Part shown: piece by piece, positions 25,401 through 40,400 of the stretch
Layout of the letters: each line of letters begins with the position of its first letter
How positions within the stretch are numbered: position 1 is the stretch's first letter
Source: Undaria pinnatifida
Taxonomy: Eukaryota > Sar > Phaeophyceae > Laminariales > Alariaceae
Length of the DNA stretch: 64,000 nt
NCBI GenBank assembly: GCA_012845835.1
Contig: JABAKD010000013.1
Coordinates: forward strand, 15,359,016-15,423,015
Reading direction: 5' to 3'
Made by a program: the position numbers and the translations under genes
The notes under the pieces: model-generated
Seen by the model: only the letters and a program-made list of their open reading frames with translations
What the model was told of the DNA's origin: nothing
The model's database searches: none

Positions 25401-28400
25401 CGCGGTTTTGGGTTCCGGCGGGTGGGCTCCAGGGAGACTTCCACGGCATTACCGTCATTTCGGCAAGCGAGTTAACATGACGCACGACACATGCGTGGGA
25501 GCGTGGTGAGGTTAACCCTTGTAGAACTCCACCAGTGTTTTGGGGGAAAACTACTTGGAAATAGTGTGGGAACGTTTTGGAAGTGGTGAAAAGGTTAAGC
25601 TTTCATTTGTACCCATCCGTCGGACTAACAAAACAAATCGGCCCTAAACACAAGTAGATATTATACGTTCTGCAACCAACTCTTCCTCACCAAGCCCACG
25701 GGCACCGTGTTCTCGGCGTTTTGGTCTACCCTCTCCATTTTTAACCATCCACTGGACGATAAAGTACAAACAGCAAAAAAAACACAAGCAGATCTCATCC
25801 CTTTTGCAACTGTTAATCCTTACCAGGCCCGCCGGCACCGTGTTTTCCACGTTGTGGTCTACCCGCTCTCGGAAGGTGTCAAGGCAGCCGAGCAGCCGGT
25901 CAGACCCTTGGACATCCTTTCCGAACTGGTCTTGAGCCGACTTGATCGCTGAAAACGCGCGCTTGCGCCAGACGTTGGTGGCCTGTTGCTCCATCAGCAG
26001 ATTCCACTGGACCTGTGATCACAGTTTTTTCCGCGTTTTATAGAGGTACGGATCGAACATGTATGGTACTCATTTGAATTTAAACGCGAACGACATTCGG
26101 TACCAAAGAAGAGAAGCAGTACTGGCGTTTCGCCACAAGTTCGGCCACTCGCCGCTTTACCTCACAAGCGGAAAACGCGCGAGAAAAAACGTTGCCATAC
26201 CTTCTCTGCCCGCATAGCATTGATAGTCAGCCAGCCACAAATATCGCGAAGCATCTGGGCGCTCTTCTGCCCTTCCGTGTAGGTCTGGTTGTACGGACAG
26301 GGCGAATTTCCACAAGCAACGGGCGTCGCAAGGCATCGTAAAGAAAAAACATCGCAGTGTGACGATACATTTTCGTTTACTTTATTGATATTGTTACTTT
26401 CCATATCATCGCGAGTGGAGGTACGCTGGTTAGATGGGCGAAATACTATCAATGTCAAGGCAACACCAACATGTCGGACTTGGTAATAATACCACGTTTT
26501 TATCATCACTTGTACTTTCCGTCTTCTCGACAAGCTGTGATGACAGGTGTCTCCCTCATGTATCTTAAACGTCGTGATAGACACCCCTAGCAAGCGCGTT
26601 CCAAGTATCACACGCAGCTTGCAAATACAACTTTCGACGAAATTCTCGATCTCACGGCGAAGGTGTCTTTCAAATGTTTACGAAACCAAGCTTACAGAGC
26701 AGGTGAGTCCCGCATACATCGATTACGTCATCAAATAGAGTACCTGTAGCCGGATGTCTCGCTGTTGCCGAGAGACGCCCTCCCCTGCCGCCACTTGGCT
26801 GCTGACCAGACGCTGAACTTCCGGGATAACCAGCACCTGAAAACCCAAGACATCAATACAGGCAGCAAGGCAAAAATAAAAAGCACTAATGAAAAATATA
26901 GCGATAAGACCCAGTTTATCAACGCAAGCGCAAATAAAAATCGCGATATAACCCAGTTTGCCAACGCAAGCGCAAATACATAGTAGTAAGAGCCAGTTTA
27001 TCCACGTAAGCATAAAGAAAAAAACAAAGCGCTAAGACCCAGCAAGATTTTCCCCACCGCGAGGCCGAGGGAGGGACTGGTGTCACCGCGCGCACAGCCG
27101 TCGACATGTGCGCACTTGCTCGACTAAGTGTTTCGAAGTTATTTTCCATGTTTCTGGTGTTGCCGGGCTCGTGGGACTAAAAACAAAATTATACAACCCG
27201 AGACCATGCAGGCGGAAGCGCAGCATCGGGCACTGCAGCGCATGCATCGCATGCATCGCCGCCGCAACCCCCAGCTGAAACATCTGAGGGTGCACGGCAG
27301 GCTCTGCTGGGACAGGTGTAAAAATAAGATGATACAAGGACTCCGCTCCGCGGGCGGCTGACGCTGTCCGCTACGCTGGCGCAAGGAAGAATACAAGTAA
27401 ATGTGAAGGCGGCAGAAAGAAGAGGCCAATGATTTGGTGCATTTAGCGTTTAATAATACCAACAGCTACTTACGCAGAGTTGATTGCCCTGCGCTGTGCT
27501 GTGTGTGCTTGTTGGCGATGTCACGTTCTGATCGCCAATACGGGCGTGATTTTCCAAACAAAAAAGGAGGACCGAGAGAGGACAATCAAACGAAGAAGGT
27601 GCGGAAAAGACGGGTACACACAAACATTACATACCGGTCGGTACCTGGTATCGCATGATACCTGGTACTGCTAATTGTATGTTCGAAAGAAAGCACAGCG
27701 CAGCACGGCACAGCACCGCACGGCAAGGTACGGCACGGCACCGCGCGGCACGGCCTTGCGCTACTGAGCTATAGATGGGCTGAGCTGAGCTGCGAGAGCA
27801 GTTATTTTATGATTCAACAATATAGTACTTGGTACATACGTACAGCAGCAAAACCGGTGGTATGACACTTCAAACGATACTCGGCATGTAGTAAAAGTAC
27901 AGCAAAAAGCACGCAGAACGGCAAAGCATGGCACAGCACCACACAGTACCGTACCGCACGGCAGGACACGGAAGGGCACGTCCCCGTGCGGCACTGCACG
28001 GCGCTGCGCTGCTGGGCTAGCGCTGCGGCGAGCTCGGCTGAGCGGAGCCGAGCTGATGATGATGCGCCAAGCTAAGCTAAGCTGGGACCTCTGGTGCGAC
28101 ATGAAACTTCGCGCACCAAAAAAAAAGGTGGAGGAAGAAATTAAAGAAAAGCTGGACCGTTCCGCAAGTAACGGACGGAGGCGGTGTCCATGTGGGACCC
28201 CGGAGATACCAGGGAAGCACGAGCCGAGCACTCTCAGCAGAAACATAAAATTAAGTAGTTACATAGCTTGCGTTAGCACCTCCGCAGCAGCGGGATCTTA
28301 GGAACTACGTTGGTGGTTGCCGGTCGGTGGGTGGTAACAACTAGCTCGAAAGGGCCCGTATTTTTTGCGCCTTGTAAATTAGAAAGTCGCATTCACGTGG

Positions 28401-31400
28401 AATAGTCGCTCGCAGTAAGCATGCGTTATGACTACGCCCCTGTCTGCCTGCACCTCGTACCTGCACTTTCTGGCCCTTGCCAATGCCTCTCATGCGGAAT
28501 GCGCCCTGCGCGTAGTCCCTGAAGGTCATGTCCTTGCCCAGGGTGACTGCAGCCACGACAGATAGTCCCTGCTTAATGTCCATGCCTGCAGGAACGAGAA
28601 GCGGGGAGGGGGCTGAAGGTGTTAATTGCATTCTGCTTAATGTCCACACCTGCAGCGACGAGAAGCGGGGGGTGAAGGTGCTCATTGTGTATCATTTTGA
28701 TAGGCTGCGAGTTGCCTGACTATACTAATAGTAAGTTATGAAACAAGTTGGCCTGCATTAAAATACATTACACTTCCTTGCGTGCGGTACTTTGCGGAGT
28801 TCTGCGTCGTTGCATCCGACAAGCGTGTTTCGTGGCTCGACGTGTGGTGGTTATCTAGCACAGACTATGTCCGTTAACAGACCACATAGACTACTTCGTA
28901 CCACTCTGCCCGGAAATATAAGCAACCTTTGGAAACTAATACTGAAACAAATTTTAAAAAAACTTATATTTACGTACAGAGTGGTAGTTGTTTTACTAGA
29001 CCGCCCGACTAAAAACTACTGGTACCTGGTATCCATGAAGTCAAGTGATGAAGTCAAGTGATGAAGTCAAGTGATGAAGTCAAGTGATAACCAAACCTAC
29101 GGGAGGGGGGCGGGTCCCTTTATTAGGGACCTGGTATCCGTGAAGTCAAGTGATAACCAGACTTACGGTAGGGGGTGGGTCCCTTTATTAGGGACCTTTT
29201 CTTGCAGTGGGTCGGAGTCATTCGCGCGAGTGACCCCCCTGTTTCTTTGCTGCCTTAAGCTTTCGTGCTCTTTTCATTTTTCGACAAGAATCCGCAATGG
29301 AAACAGTTGGATACGCTGCGCAGAGAAATCGCCACGAGTCTTTCCGTCTGTAAAGTACAGAGTCGGTCGTGTAAGTGGCTCAAATCCAGCAGTAAAAATG
29401 GAGTTATTAACACCCCCCCTAGTAATACCGTAGTCTTGGTCTAATAATGTAAACTCATAGCCCTACAATTACGGCGTCTGCGAGAAACCAATCTTGGCGG
29501 GTAGGAAAGCCTAAAGTAACAACATGAAACCAGCGACCGTCATCAAGCCAAGACCAGTCCAAAAGTGTCATTTTGACCCGTTTTGTTAGGGGTTGGGTCG
29601 GCCCTTGGGATGCAACTTTTGTCGGTTTTACATTAGTACGATGTATTACTCGTACATGTTTTCCTACCCAAACAAAAATTGGTCGTTCGTATCCCACAAA
29701 CGCCCTAATGGCGCTGTACTTGCCTGTGGTGTGGACCTGGTCGTAGAAGGTGAAACGTAGATCTGGCGGTACGTGGCAGTCCGCCAGCAGCAGGGGACGC
29801 ATCCCGCCTGCTCTCGTGACTATCATCTTCTTGTCCTGGTCGTCTAGGTACACAACGCCTTCAAGCCCACAGAGACCCACCGCAAGCAGATGCCTGTACC
29901 AAAAACATACAAAGCAGGCGGTTAAAACCCCCCGGTTAAAACAATGGTTCAGGCAAACTGGTGCCAAGCTACGCTCAGGCTTCCCTGCGGAGATATAGAA
30001 AATTGCGAAGAAGGCGAAAAGCTTGCCACCTTGTGACCACATGATTAAACATCAGCACGGACACTGATCAAGTGTGTTAGAGGTCCCGATGGACGAACGT
30101 TTCGGTTTTCTGGCTTTGACATCTGCTACGCATACGCACCTGGCGACTTCTAGGTTCGTCATGCCCGTGACGAGCGCGCCACCATCGATAAGCGCGTGGA
30201 ATGGGGGATCGCTGGATTTCGCCACCTCGGCCAACAGTCCGGTGACCGACCAATCGGTATCCAGCAGACGGTGAGATGCAACCGCAGGGTCTGTCAAGTA
30301 GTGGATCATCATGGCCGTGTTTCCGAGCTCGAAGTGACACCTGTACCAGTCAAAAGGGAAGACAAGCGAGCACGGGGGCTTGAGCATGGGTGTAGTGTCG
30401 TTCTGACAATTATAGCTCATTGCCGGCAGGGTGACATACGCAAACAAACTTGCTCAACTGTAAAACCGCACTACGAATAAAATGAATTGCATCAACATGG
30501 CCGAATAATGTGCACAACTTGACCCTAACTACTGTGAGAGTTTCTTAAGTGGTGATAGACGACAACGCTCACACCCTATAACTTAATATTCGAGGTAAAC
30601 ATGCATCCAGCCATCAACGCAAACAACATAACACAACCACTACTGCGGTCCACAACCGCTGCGGCTCTACCACAACAAGAAACAGCAGCTTCGAGCAGAT
30701 GACGACGGCCGAGCGCTAACCTGCCGAGCTCAAGCGGAAGCAGGTCCGACGGAGTACCGGAGAACCCCAGCTTGACATCGAACAGCATGTCGCCGCCCAC
30801 GTCCTGCCCGTTGGCAGCTAATTTGAGCCCCCTGTGCTCCATCGTTTCCGGGAAGATCAACCTGTCCAAGTAGTAGTCTATCACCTGCGTACACGAAAAA
30901 CACAAAAGACAGAGCGACAGCAAGTAAACCATTTAGAACGAACGCACAACTTCGCAAGACATCCGCCGTTAAACCGCATGGGCGACGAAGTCCTCATTTA
31001 CCAGTTTTGACTGTGTCCCGCAGCCGTTTGCCAAGCTGGGCACCTGCGACAAAAGTTATTCCTCCCCAAGCAACGCCGACTAAACCGCAGATCCCCGCTC
31101 GTCGCACCACCGCGAAACACAGTCACCCGCTAGCCTGCGGTGCTTTTTGACACATCGGACGGATCCTCTACATCTGCCGTTGTGACATTTTGTGAAGGAC
31201 CTGAACAGCACAGACTATATCCTGGAAACATGAGCTAGGGCATGCCAACCATACGGTTTCCATCCCGCAACATGATGTAGACCACGCAAAAACATGTATA
31301 GACCAGGGATCTCTCTGCCGTGAAAGGCATAGATCATGCCCAATGCGTGCATTTTTTTCAGAGGGGCTACCCGCTCTCACCTGCGGTACTTTTCTCAGCA

Positions 31401-34400
31401 AGCGGAATAGCGTGTCAACCATCTCTTCATCCCTCATGTCCAAAAGCTGCAGCGGCCACAGGTTCTCGAACTCGCCTCTCAACACGCCGGACTCCTCGTC
31501 TGCCGCTGGCACCGCCCACCCCTCCCCATACCCTTCCGAATCCAATGTGAGCAGAGAATCGCTCACGGCTTCAGGCAACGGTGGGGGAGAAGCACCTAAC
31601 GTAACGCGACACAAAACAAAATATCACTTGAGCATGGCGTTGCAGTTCGCGTCCGTTTTGTTATTTGCAGTCCATCCAGGCGGGCACGCGGATCGGAATC
31701 CCGGATGCACTAGCAGGCCAAAACGAAAAAAAAAATGCGGAGCACTGGGATTCTGTGCGAATCGAGGAAATGATTTTCAGTTTCAACTGTTTTTGCTTGG
31801 TTTTGGTATGTTTCCCCCCTGTTAAGGTTCTCGAAAAGAGGAGCGTGGCGTTCGGTTTTTTTTTCTCCGTGTTCCCTGGTCCATCTCATCTACTACATTG
31901 ACACATTTTTTCTCCTACCCCCTCTCTTTTCGTAGCCCAGACCCAGCCTAACACAGCACGACTACGGTAAGGCCTTCAGTTATATTGCGAAAAAAAAATT
32001 AGAGCTTTCTTCCCTCGTCGGCTAGGGGCCCGACTGTCTTTGGGCAATCTGGTGGAATGCAGCAGTGGAGGTCTTCCTGTAATACCGCTAATAAACCGGA
32101 CGCCGGCACCATTGGGTATAGAATCGGTACCGGTACTGCAGTAGTATAGCAGGTTTCACTCGTGCCCAGCCAAGCGATTTCACCGGCATTATACCGGAAA
32201 CGCACACTACTCAACCGGCATTATAGAGACCGCACGTTGACAATACGTAGCAGCCAGGTTAAATAAGCCCTGCCACCGTCTGTGCCTGGGAAAGACAGTG
32301 GACATCAGAGAAGACGACCAATGGTTTCTGAGCGCAGCCGAAACAATTGGAGAACGGAGAAATTTTTGTCTAGGCGAGAAACTTCGCATCAACTGCCACA
32401 GTCGACGAATGTGCCGCCCACATATCACGTGACTAGGTAATCAGGGCAACCACACGATGAAGATGGTGTGCTCACATAAGCTTGTTCCCTTGTAAGTCTA
32501 GCCCGTCGTTACAAAAAAAGGCTACCGTACAACCCGACGGCCTCGAGAAAAAACGTACACGCAGCACGAGTGAGAGTGAGTGCGCTTGTAGTTTTCCACG
32601 CAACATCGTGCCCCCAAACATGGAAAAATAGATACTATCAACCAACCCCTTATCCCTTCTTTCCACGCAACATCGTGCCCCCAAACATGGAAAAATAAAT
32701 ATTATCAACCAACCCCTTATCCCTTCGAACAGCAAAGAAGCAGGATTCATCCCCTGGAATTACAGTCGTCATGAAACCCACCACTAGCGGTTACAGCCAA
32801 AACGACGACAACGACGTACAACGACGTCGCAACTCGACCGTCACTCACCGCCGCCTCCACGGCCATGCTTGACACCCCTCATGGTGCCCCCAGCAAGCGT
32901 TACCCACCGCACCAAGGTTTGGCAGGCAGGGCGCAAGTGGTACGGCCCGCTTTGGTCCTCTTCCATTTCCTCCTTAAGCGCCCTCATGTTAGCCTTGAAG
33001 TCGGACAACCGGAGCCCCTCGTACCGGTAGGCCAGAATGGTCAGGCCTGTGGGCGTGGTTCATCATACACGATGGCAGGTACAAAACACAGAACCGTGAA
33101 CGTCTGGCGATGGCATTTTAATTCTACAAAAGTTTGAGCTCCGCGTCTGGGATAACAGCACACTCGGCGCGTGGTTTGAAGGAATCATTGGGTTTCCATC
33201 GGTATTAAATTTTACATGAAAATTGCACTTGCAATGCCGCTAATACCGTGCCGCACCAATAAGGCAGGTGGACGCACCCACGAACCAGCCTGACAATAGG
33301 TGGAGCAGATCGGTCTAGCGTAAAACGGAGCAGCTGGAGTAAGCCCTATTACAAAATAAGTAAGACAGAGAATGGCTACTGCCGGTCGTGAACAACACGT
33401 ACATATATACCTGGTATATATTCATGTGTAGAGGCTGAAGGGCGTCACCCCAATCCCTGGGGATGCTCGGCAGTTTTGTTTAACACACAGCTAGCTATCA
33501 GTGGGGTGGTCGAGTAAAAGTAAACTACCTGAGTTAACTCATCCTCACAAACACCACACGCCGAGCCAAAAACGCGTCATCCAGAAGCAAATACGAGGTG
33601 GTGCTCCGGAAATTACCGTGCGCAACTAAGGCGCAAGCTATAGTATAGCAGTTTGTCGCTAGAAGCTCGCGCAGCAGGATATTCGTAGCTGTCAACTTGT
33701 TTGCGTTTTGGACCGGACGGCGGTGGCGGTGGCGGTGGACGTACAATCCGGCATCAGCAATCTCGAACGAGATCCCGATATTTCGCACGATCGCAACCAG
33801 AACCAGAGCATTCGGTCCTAAAAACGCGTAAAATACCCAAACTGAGGCCTAACCGTTCATTCGAAGCTCACCAATAACGACGTCCGGGTGGCTAAACTCA
33901 GACGCTCTTGAAGGCACGTCCTTGCCCACGAACGGGACAGCGAGCAGCTTGCGCGACTTCGGCATTTTTGGGTCCGCCTGGGAATCCACGAGGCGGTACA
34001 AAGGAGGAAAGAGAACCGCGAGCGATAACCGATATTCTTGCAATGCTGGAATAAAGACCCCACACTAGTTCCAAGTAGTTTGTCCTCGAAAACGTGGGTA
34101 CAGTCTTAAAAGGGGTTAAGGAACGAGGGCCTAAAGTAAAGGAAATGTGATCCAGCTTTTGATAGCGCAGCAGCGAGCACCACCTAAACTGTACATGGCA
34201 GCGGGGGCACTCTGTGAGCGTACCTCCACCATGCTGCAGAGAGCACTCATAGGCCCAACACCGATACGGGTCGGCCGATAGCCTTGTTCCAACTCCAAAC
34301 GTATTCTGGTCGAATTCCAAACGTTTTGTCCCCATAGCGGGAGTGTAGTGCAAAAAGGCGAACCATGTCACCTCTAGAGCCCTCTGGAGATCCGCCGGCG

Positions 34401-37400
34401 TCAGTAGTCCGAAGCCGACGCGGTCGATCTTGGTCAGGACGTGCGGCAGGAACGACCTCAGCCAGTCGTGCGTGAGGTTCAGCATCTGCGAAAAAAAAAT
34501 CGACCGCAAAAAAGCAACAGGAAGAGTAACATGTCATGGAAGCAACTAATAAAGGAAGCTCCAATGTGCGATCGGGCCGAAAAGTATATCGTGTCCCCGA
34601 GGTCTGAATATAACTAACGTACCTTCGAGCAAAACAATTGTTCACGCATTCGTTATCGTTAAACAGTTGCGCCCGCTCTCCACCATTTCCGCGCTCGACA
34701 TTGTTTCGTTCGAAGCAAATCAATCTCGCTAGTTTTATCGCATAGTTCTTTACACTATGTGGGTCACTGGCAAATTACGGCTCCCGTTCTCTTCAACTGC
34801 CGCTCGGACAGCTGCTTGCAAGCAGAAATCGATACTAGCGCTGTAAGAACATACCCTTCGCCATAACGAGTCGTGGTGGTAACCCGTACTGGTACTCGGC
34901 AAGTTCGGCGGCAAGTACAACATGTTGGACCTCGGGATCTCCCTCGTAGCGCATGAAACCCATGCCATGCATATCTACCGCCTGGGCGACTTCACTCAAC
35001 ATACCATCCTGCAGTTGGCGACCTTAGCCAAAACAAAATCTATTAATAAGTAACAAACCTTGATGTGCTCGTCGCTCAGCTTGGCCTTGACGTCTGCCGT
35101 CACTTTCGGCCCCGAAGCTGTGGGCCCCTTGAGCAAGTACTCCAGCGCTACCTGGACAACGACATATCATAGAAAGTGGTACACGGTGTAGGCATCCATA
35201 TTTAAAAAAATATATATATTACAAGTACGCCAGCTGTAAGTTCGACAAATTTAGGGTCGATGCTCATCTTTGCAATCTGCGCGATACACCGGCCGCTCAT
35301 TTTTACCGATGTATTATCCTGTGATTGTACATGGCTCCTATGTATGTTGCCAGGGTGAACATCAACAACAAAGTTATGAATACAAGAATAATGGTAGACT
35401 AACTTGTACTTCATCCCAAGGTAGTAACTCGTCATGATTCCTTGGTCCATCGTGTCAGCGTCATGCCTTCACCACGTCAAACAGTCAGCAAGAATACGTC
35501 GCGCATTGTTTTCGGCAATCATTCACGATCGCCACATAAAATGAAACGTTGGGTAGCATCCCCAAAGACAGCGGGTGCCAACAAGACATTGTCGCGGGGA
35601 ACAAAAAGAAGACTAATCGTGCGCAACCCGTTCAGAATTTCCCGCTACAGGTGTGCCGTGAAACCCTCACCATCAAATGAGCGTAAACGAAGTCACCACC
35701 CAGTAAATAAGAAAACAGCCATATATACACGCGGAGTGGACTATCCTGGCACCGCCAAAAATACATCGTGGATGACGGCATAGCACGCGCAAAAACCCTG
35801 TACGAGACAGTTACTAGCCCCTTTAGTTTCTGGCTACGAACTACAGTGCTTGGAAATCGTGTGGGATTAATTTTGAGGCAGCAAACGGGTGAAGCAGCTC
35901 ACCTCGTCGGAAATTTCTCGAAGCTTTCTCTGCCTCATCCATAGCAGGACCCACTGCGCTAGCAGCGGCATCAGCTTCTCGTGGTAGAACTTGCGTGACA
36001 GCAACACCACGTGCGGGGTCCTCTGAAGGAGTCGGGACGCGCAACCTTCGTCGATCGCCACTCGGATCGCTTCCAGAGTCGCTTTAGCCCTAAACATTGC
36101 GTCAAAACATGACCCGTACAGCACCGTGAGTCAGATGTGGATATACGCCGACTATACACACCATCATCAAAACTAGGCGTTTACCATCAGCAATTGACCC
36201 CGCCAGAACGGCAACCCCCTGTGAGAGACAAACTAATCGGAATTAGAGTGGGGTGCTTTGTGCAGGAGCAAAACGGTGATCATAATAGGGGCGTCTTGCG
36301 CTGAACTTACAAACAAGCGGCGGTGCATTGTTCGATCACCTCAGCCCAGCAAGCATCGACGATACCTGCCCAATCGCGCATACGCTCAGCCACTCCACGA
36401 CCGGCACATGAATCTACAAATTGGACAGATCACGATCTAGATAACATAGATCATATACATCCTACACTTGTCGTTATGACATGTTGTGCAGGATCTGTGT
36501 AGTATACATCCAACCCAGGAAACATGTGCTAGATCATGCAGATCACACGGGCGTCATCCGGCAACATGCTCTATAGGCCATGCAGATCGTTTAGACAAGG
36601 GATATACCTGCCCTGAAAAGACATGTATCGTCATTACGGATCTGATGTATCCCACCATTGCAATGTTCTCAAATACAGGGGTATACCGTCAACCAATTCA
36701 TAGGGGTTTCTTGCGCTCCAAGTGACAGAACAATGGGCAGCGCACATTGCTCGGTCACCTCAGCCCAACACGCACCTACAATACCTGCCCAATTGCCCAT
36801 ACGCTCAGCCACCTCCCACTCCCACGACCGGCACCTCGATCAGAGCGCGCCAACAAGGTCGTGCTGTCATCGTTACGAGCATGTCAACTGTAATCAACCC
36901 CACCCCCGCGTGTCCCATTAGATGATGAGACGCACCACGTGCATATTGTTGAAAACGAGTTCATATCCAAACTATAAAAACCTCATCAGAGTGCCATGTG
37001 TCAGGTATATCGTAATATTACGAGATGTATTTGCCGATATGACCATCCCCCTTAGTGCTCATAAATTATAGGCATGGGCCCACCTTCGGCTGTCCTGGTC
37101 TACGGTCATACGACTACGGTCGTGCATGAAATGATACCCCCCACCTCTCCTTCCCACCCCTAGAGCTGTTATATGATGGGTATGGTCCCACCTTCGGCTG
37201 TCCTGAAAGGCCAAGTCCACCACCATCCTTCCCTCGGTGTAGTAGAAAAACGCCTCCAGCAGATGAAACGGCACTTGCCAGCGTAGTCCGTTGCCGAGCT
37301 TACTCCCGGGTCTTGCGCGCGTGAAGTCAAGCGGCCTTTTGACCCCAAGGGGCCAGTTGAGCTCGCTTTTGAGCGGCTGCAAGATCAGATCCACCTTCCG

Positions 37401-40400
37401 AGCGCAAAAAACACTTTTGTTAAAAGAGGAGAGGAGCAAATACGTCGGTTGACAAAACGCTTGCCCATTGACGGGCAACGGCCACGGGACCTAGCACATG
37501 AAAACCAATACCTGGCAGTTCGTATTGCAACCCCTTTAGAGCTGCACCCACGTTTTGGGCGGGACAAAGTACTCCGAATGAGTGTGTTAGTACTTCTAAA
37601 TGGGTCAAGTCTAAACAGGCCTTGGCGGGTAAAAATTACCGCAGACCGTCAAGCGACATCTGTGGAGAGGAACGGTGAGGGGAGAAAGTCGGGTACAGCA
37701 GTGGTCCCTCTATAGTGCCGGTTACCCGCCTAGTGCCTGTGAAATGGTTTGTACACATATGGGGAACAACCTGTAGTGGCAGTACGCGGAGCACTCGTGC
37801 CTCTATAGTGCCGGTATTTACGGCAGGCACATACCGGCACCATAGGAAGACCACCACGGCAGCAGGTATTTGGTTGGGTGTGTGACGCGTGATTCGACTG
37901 AGGCAGCACTTTTTGGCCAAAATATTTCTGACCGGCGGGATGAAATTAATCAACTTACCAACCAATCAATGTCGCTTTAAACCTCCGGCGGATGGGGAAA
38001 ATTAAAGCTTAAGCTCACCATACTTGCACGTTTTTACATACATGTAATCATGCGTCAATTTAACTCAATCGCATTTTCGCCTTGTGGTTTACAGCGTCGT
38101 TCGTTGTACACCTAGGCCATGGGACCGTTAATCCTTCGTATCGTTTCAAGTCAGCTCTTAGGTGAGGCATAGGGCTCCTCAAGCAAAAAGCCGCAGAAAA
38201 AATAGGTGCTACCGTAGAATGCGAGCTCACTTCATCGAGAAGAAGCGCCGCGCCTCTGAAGACTGTCAAGACTCTCACGGCGATGTCAGCCTGTCGTCGA
38301 AGGTCCTCGATAGGCTCCGGCTTCACTGGCGTGCGTCTCCAACTAGGTCGCATGCCCAGCGCCCGCCTGTGTCCGGCCAACGCGCGAACAAAGCAACGCG
38401 GCCAGCATAAAATATAAATGGGGGTGAGACCAACAAATTATTTAGTTAATTGTAGTTAATTGATGAATGGATGGATGATTTAGTGCACAGTTTCCTTCGG
38501 GGAGAGGAGGTAATATATATGGTACCGAGTAATTGATTTTTTTCGGGATTCGGGGAAGCAATGCAAGCCAGGCCTTTCTCTGCCGCATTCGATTTCGTTG
38601 TGCCCATGTGCATTGCCTTCCATGCGCCGCCCAAATTCGTTTTTCCGGGGAATAGCCTAAACACATTCCGCACCTCCTCAATGCTTACAACCCGGTTATG
38701 GTTGAAACAAACGCGCCCACCTCCTCCGTTGGTTGATACCCCGCAACACACAATGTATGTTTTACATTAGCTGTTCAAAGGGAGCGTTTAGTAGGGTATC
38801 ATACTCTAGGGTACCCGGGTCCCAATCCTGATTATCTTGGCCATGCCCGGCTAGAATACCCGGGTGCATCTAGAGTATACGGGTAAGCACAATTCGACGC
38901 GAGTCGACAATGGAAGAAAGGGCTAAATTCTTCTGGCGCTAGAAACGAACGCGGTGGCGAGGGGGGAGAAGAGCCTGCTTAGTGTACCCGGATCCGAGTT
39001 ACAACCAGGGAGGGAGAAGGAGAAAGAAAAAGTACGCAGACAATATTAGAAATGACGGATAAAAACGATTAAAAAAAAAAAAATTGGCCTACTAAACAAA
39101 CCCTTGTAATGTTCCTATTTTTCGAGGCACCATACTCATCGACAATTGCCTATACAGCGGCGGCCTCCCTATAGTGCCTGCCTGTGCCAGCCACTACTAC
39201 GGGCAGTATACCGGACACCGGGACTGTTGGGTATAGCACCGACACTGGCACTAGTAATAGTATAGCGGGTTCCAGTCGCGCCAAGCGAATTCATAGGCAG
39301 TAGGCACTAATCAACCGGCACTACAGGGAGACCCCTACTGCGCATACCTTATGCCCCCGGCAGCCCCCGAATCATCTTCCCGTACCTCCGCCCTGTTAAG
39401 GCGGCTGATGTCCAGCTTGTGTATCAGCTCCACGAGTTTGAGCATGAAAGACTTGACGGACGTCGGTGTGGTCACCATCACTGATCGACGGTCCCTCGCC
39501 TCCACCACCTGTCGCCACACAAAACAATCGCCAGCAAAAGATAGCACTAGTGTGTTTGCGAGATACCTGGTACAAATTTAGGGTGGGTAGGAGTTGGATA
39601 GGAAAACATAGAACCGTCGAACGGCGCAACCCAACGACAATCGAACCCACGATAAAAAACGTTAATACCTACGTTTTCCTGTCGTTTTTTTAATATCCTA
39701 ACCTAATTTGTTTGTAGGTTGGTTGACCTTGGGTTATGACGTTCGTCGGTTTCAATAGTACCGGGTATTCTTTTATGTTTTCCAACCCAACATCATATGG
39801 AAATCGCAAACCCCAAAGGCGTGTTTCGCAGGGTATGTACTGTGGGGTACCCCGGTAACCTACCCGACCAAGGGGTAAATACTTCCACCACGCTGCAGGC
39901 AGGGCTAGCGCTCTCATTGAACGACAGGTGCATAAATAGGGTGCTGTTCGCACAAGAACGGAAATATATCGCAAGTCTACCATCGCCAGCAAGGTACTGT
40001 TCGCAAAGGAACGGCTATAATCGCAAGTCCACCATCGCGTGACAACAATTAATAATCTGTATTTTTTTAGGATGAAGCAGGAAGGACACTGGGTGTGCTG
40101 ATGATGTTGGATAGAGCTAACGGTTTAATGGAAAGACAACACACACCATCGCCAGCAATTCCAGATAATTTTTACAAGTTTAGCGAACCCTTCCAAGCAA
40201 GGATGGCGTGACCTCCATACTAGGGTGCTGTTCGCAAAAAAACGGCCACAACCGTACGTTTATCATCGCTAGCAATTCCAGATAAGCCTACACGTTTAGC
40301 ACACCTTTTACAGTAAGGATGGCCAGGCCTATTGTACCATCGCTAGCAATTCCAGAGAAAAGTTGCACCTTTGGCAAACCTTTTCAAGAAAGGAGAAACA

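Noticed and set aside
34866-35008. Open minus-strand stretch of about 50 codons after a good acceptor (ctgcag)
   Set aside because: Exons 30 and 31 already join in phase with family-like sequence. It could be a cassette exon, but no strong donor supports it.
35442-35783. 113-codon plus-strand frame rich in Arg, Ser and Lys
   Set aside because: It lies in intron 29 with no domain and no exon support.
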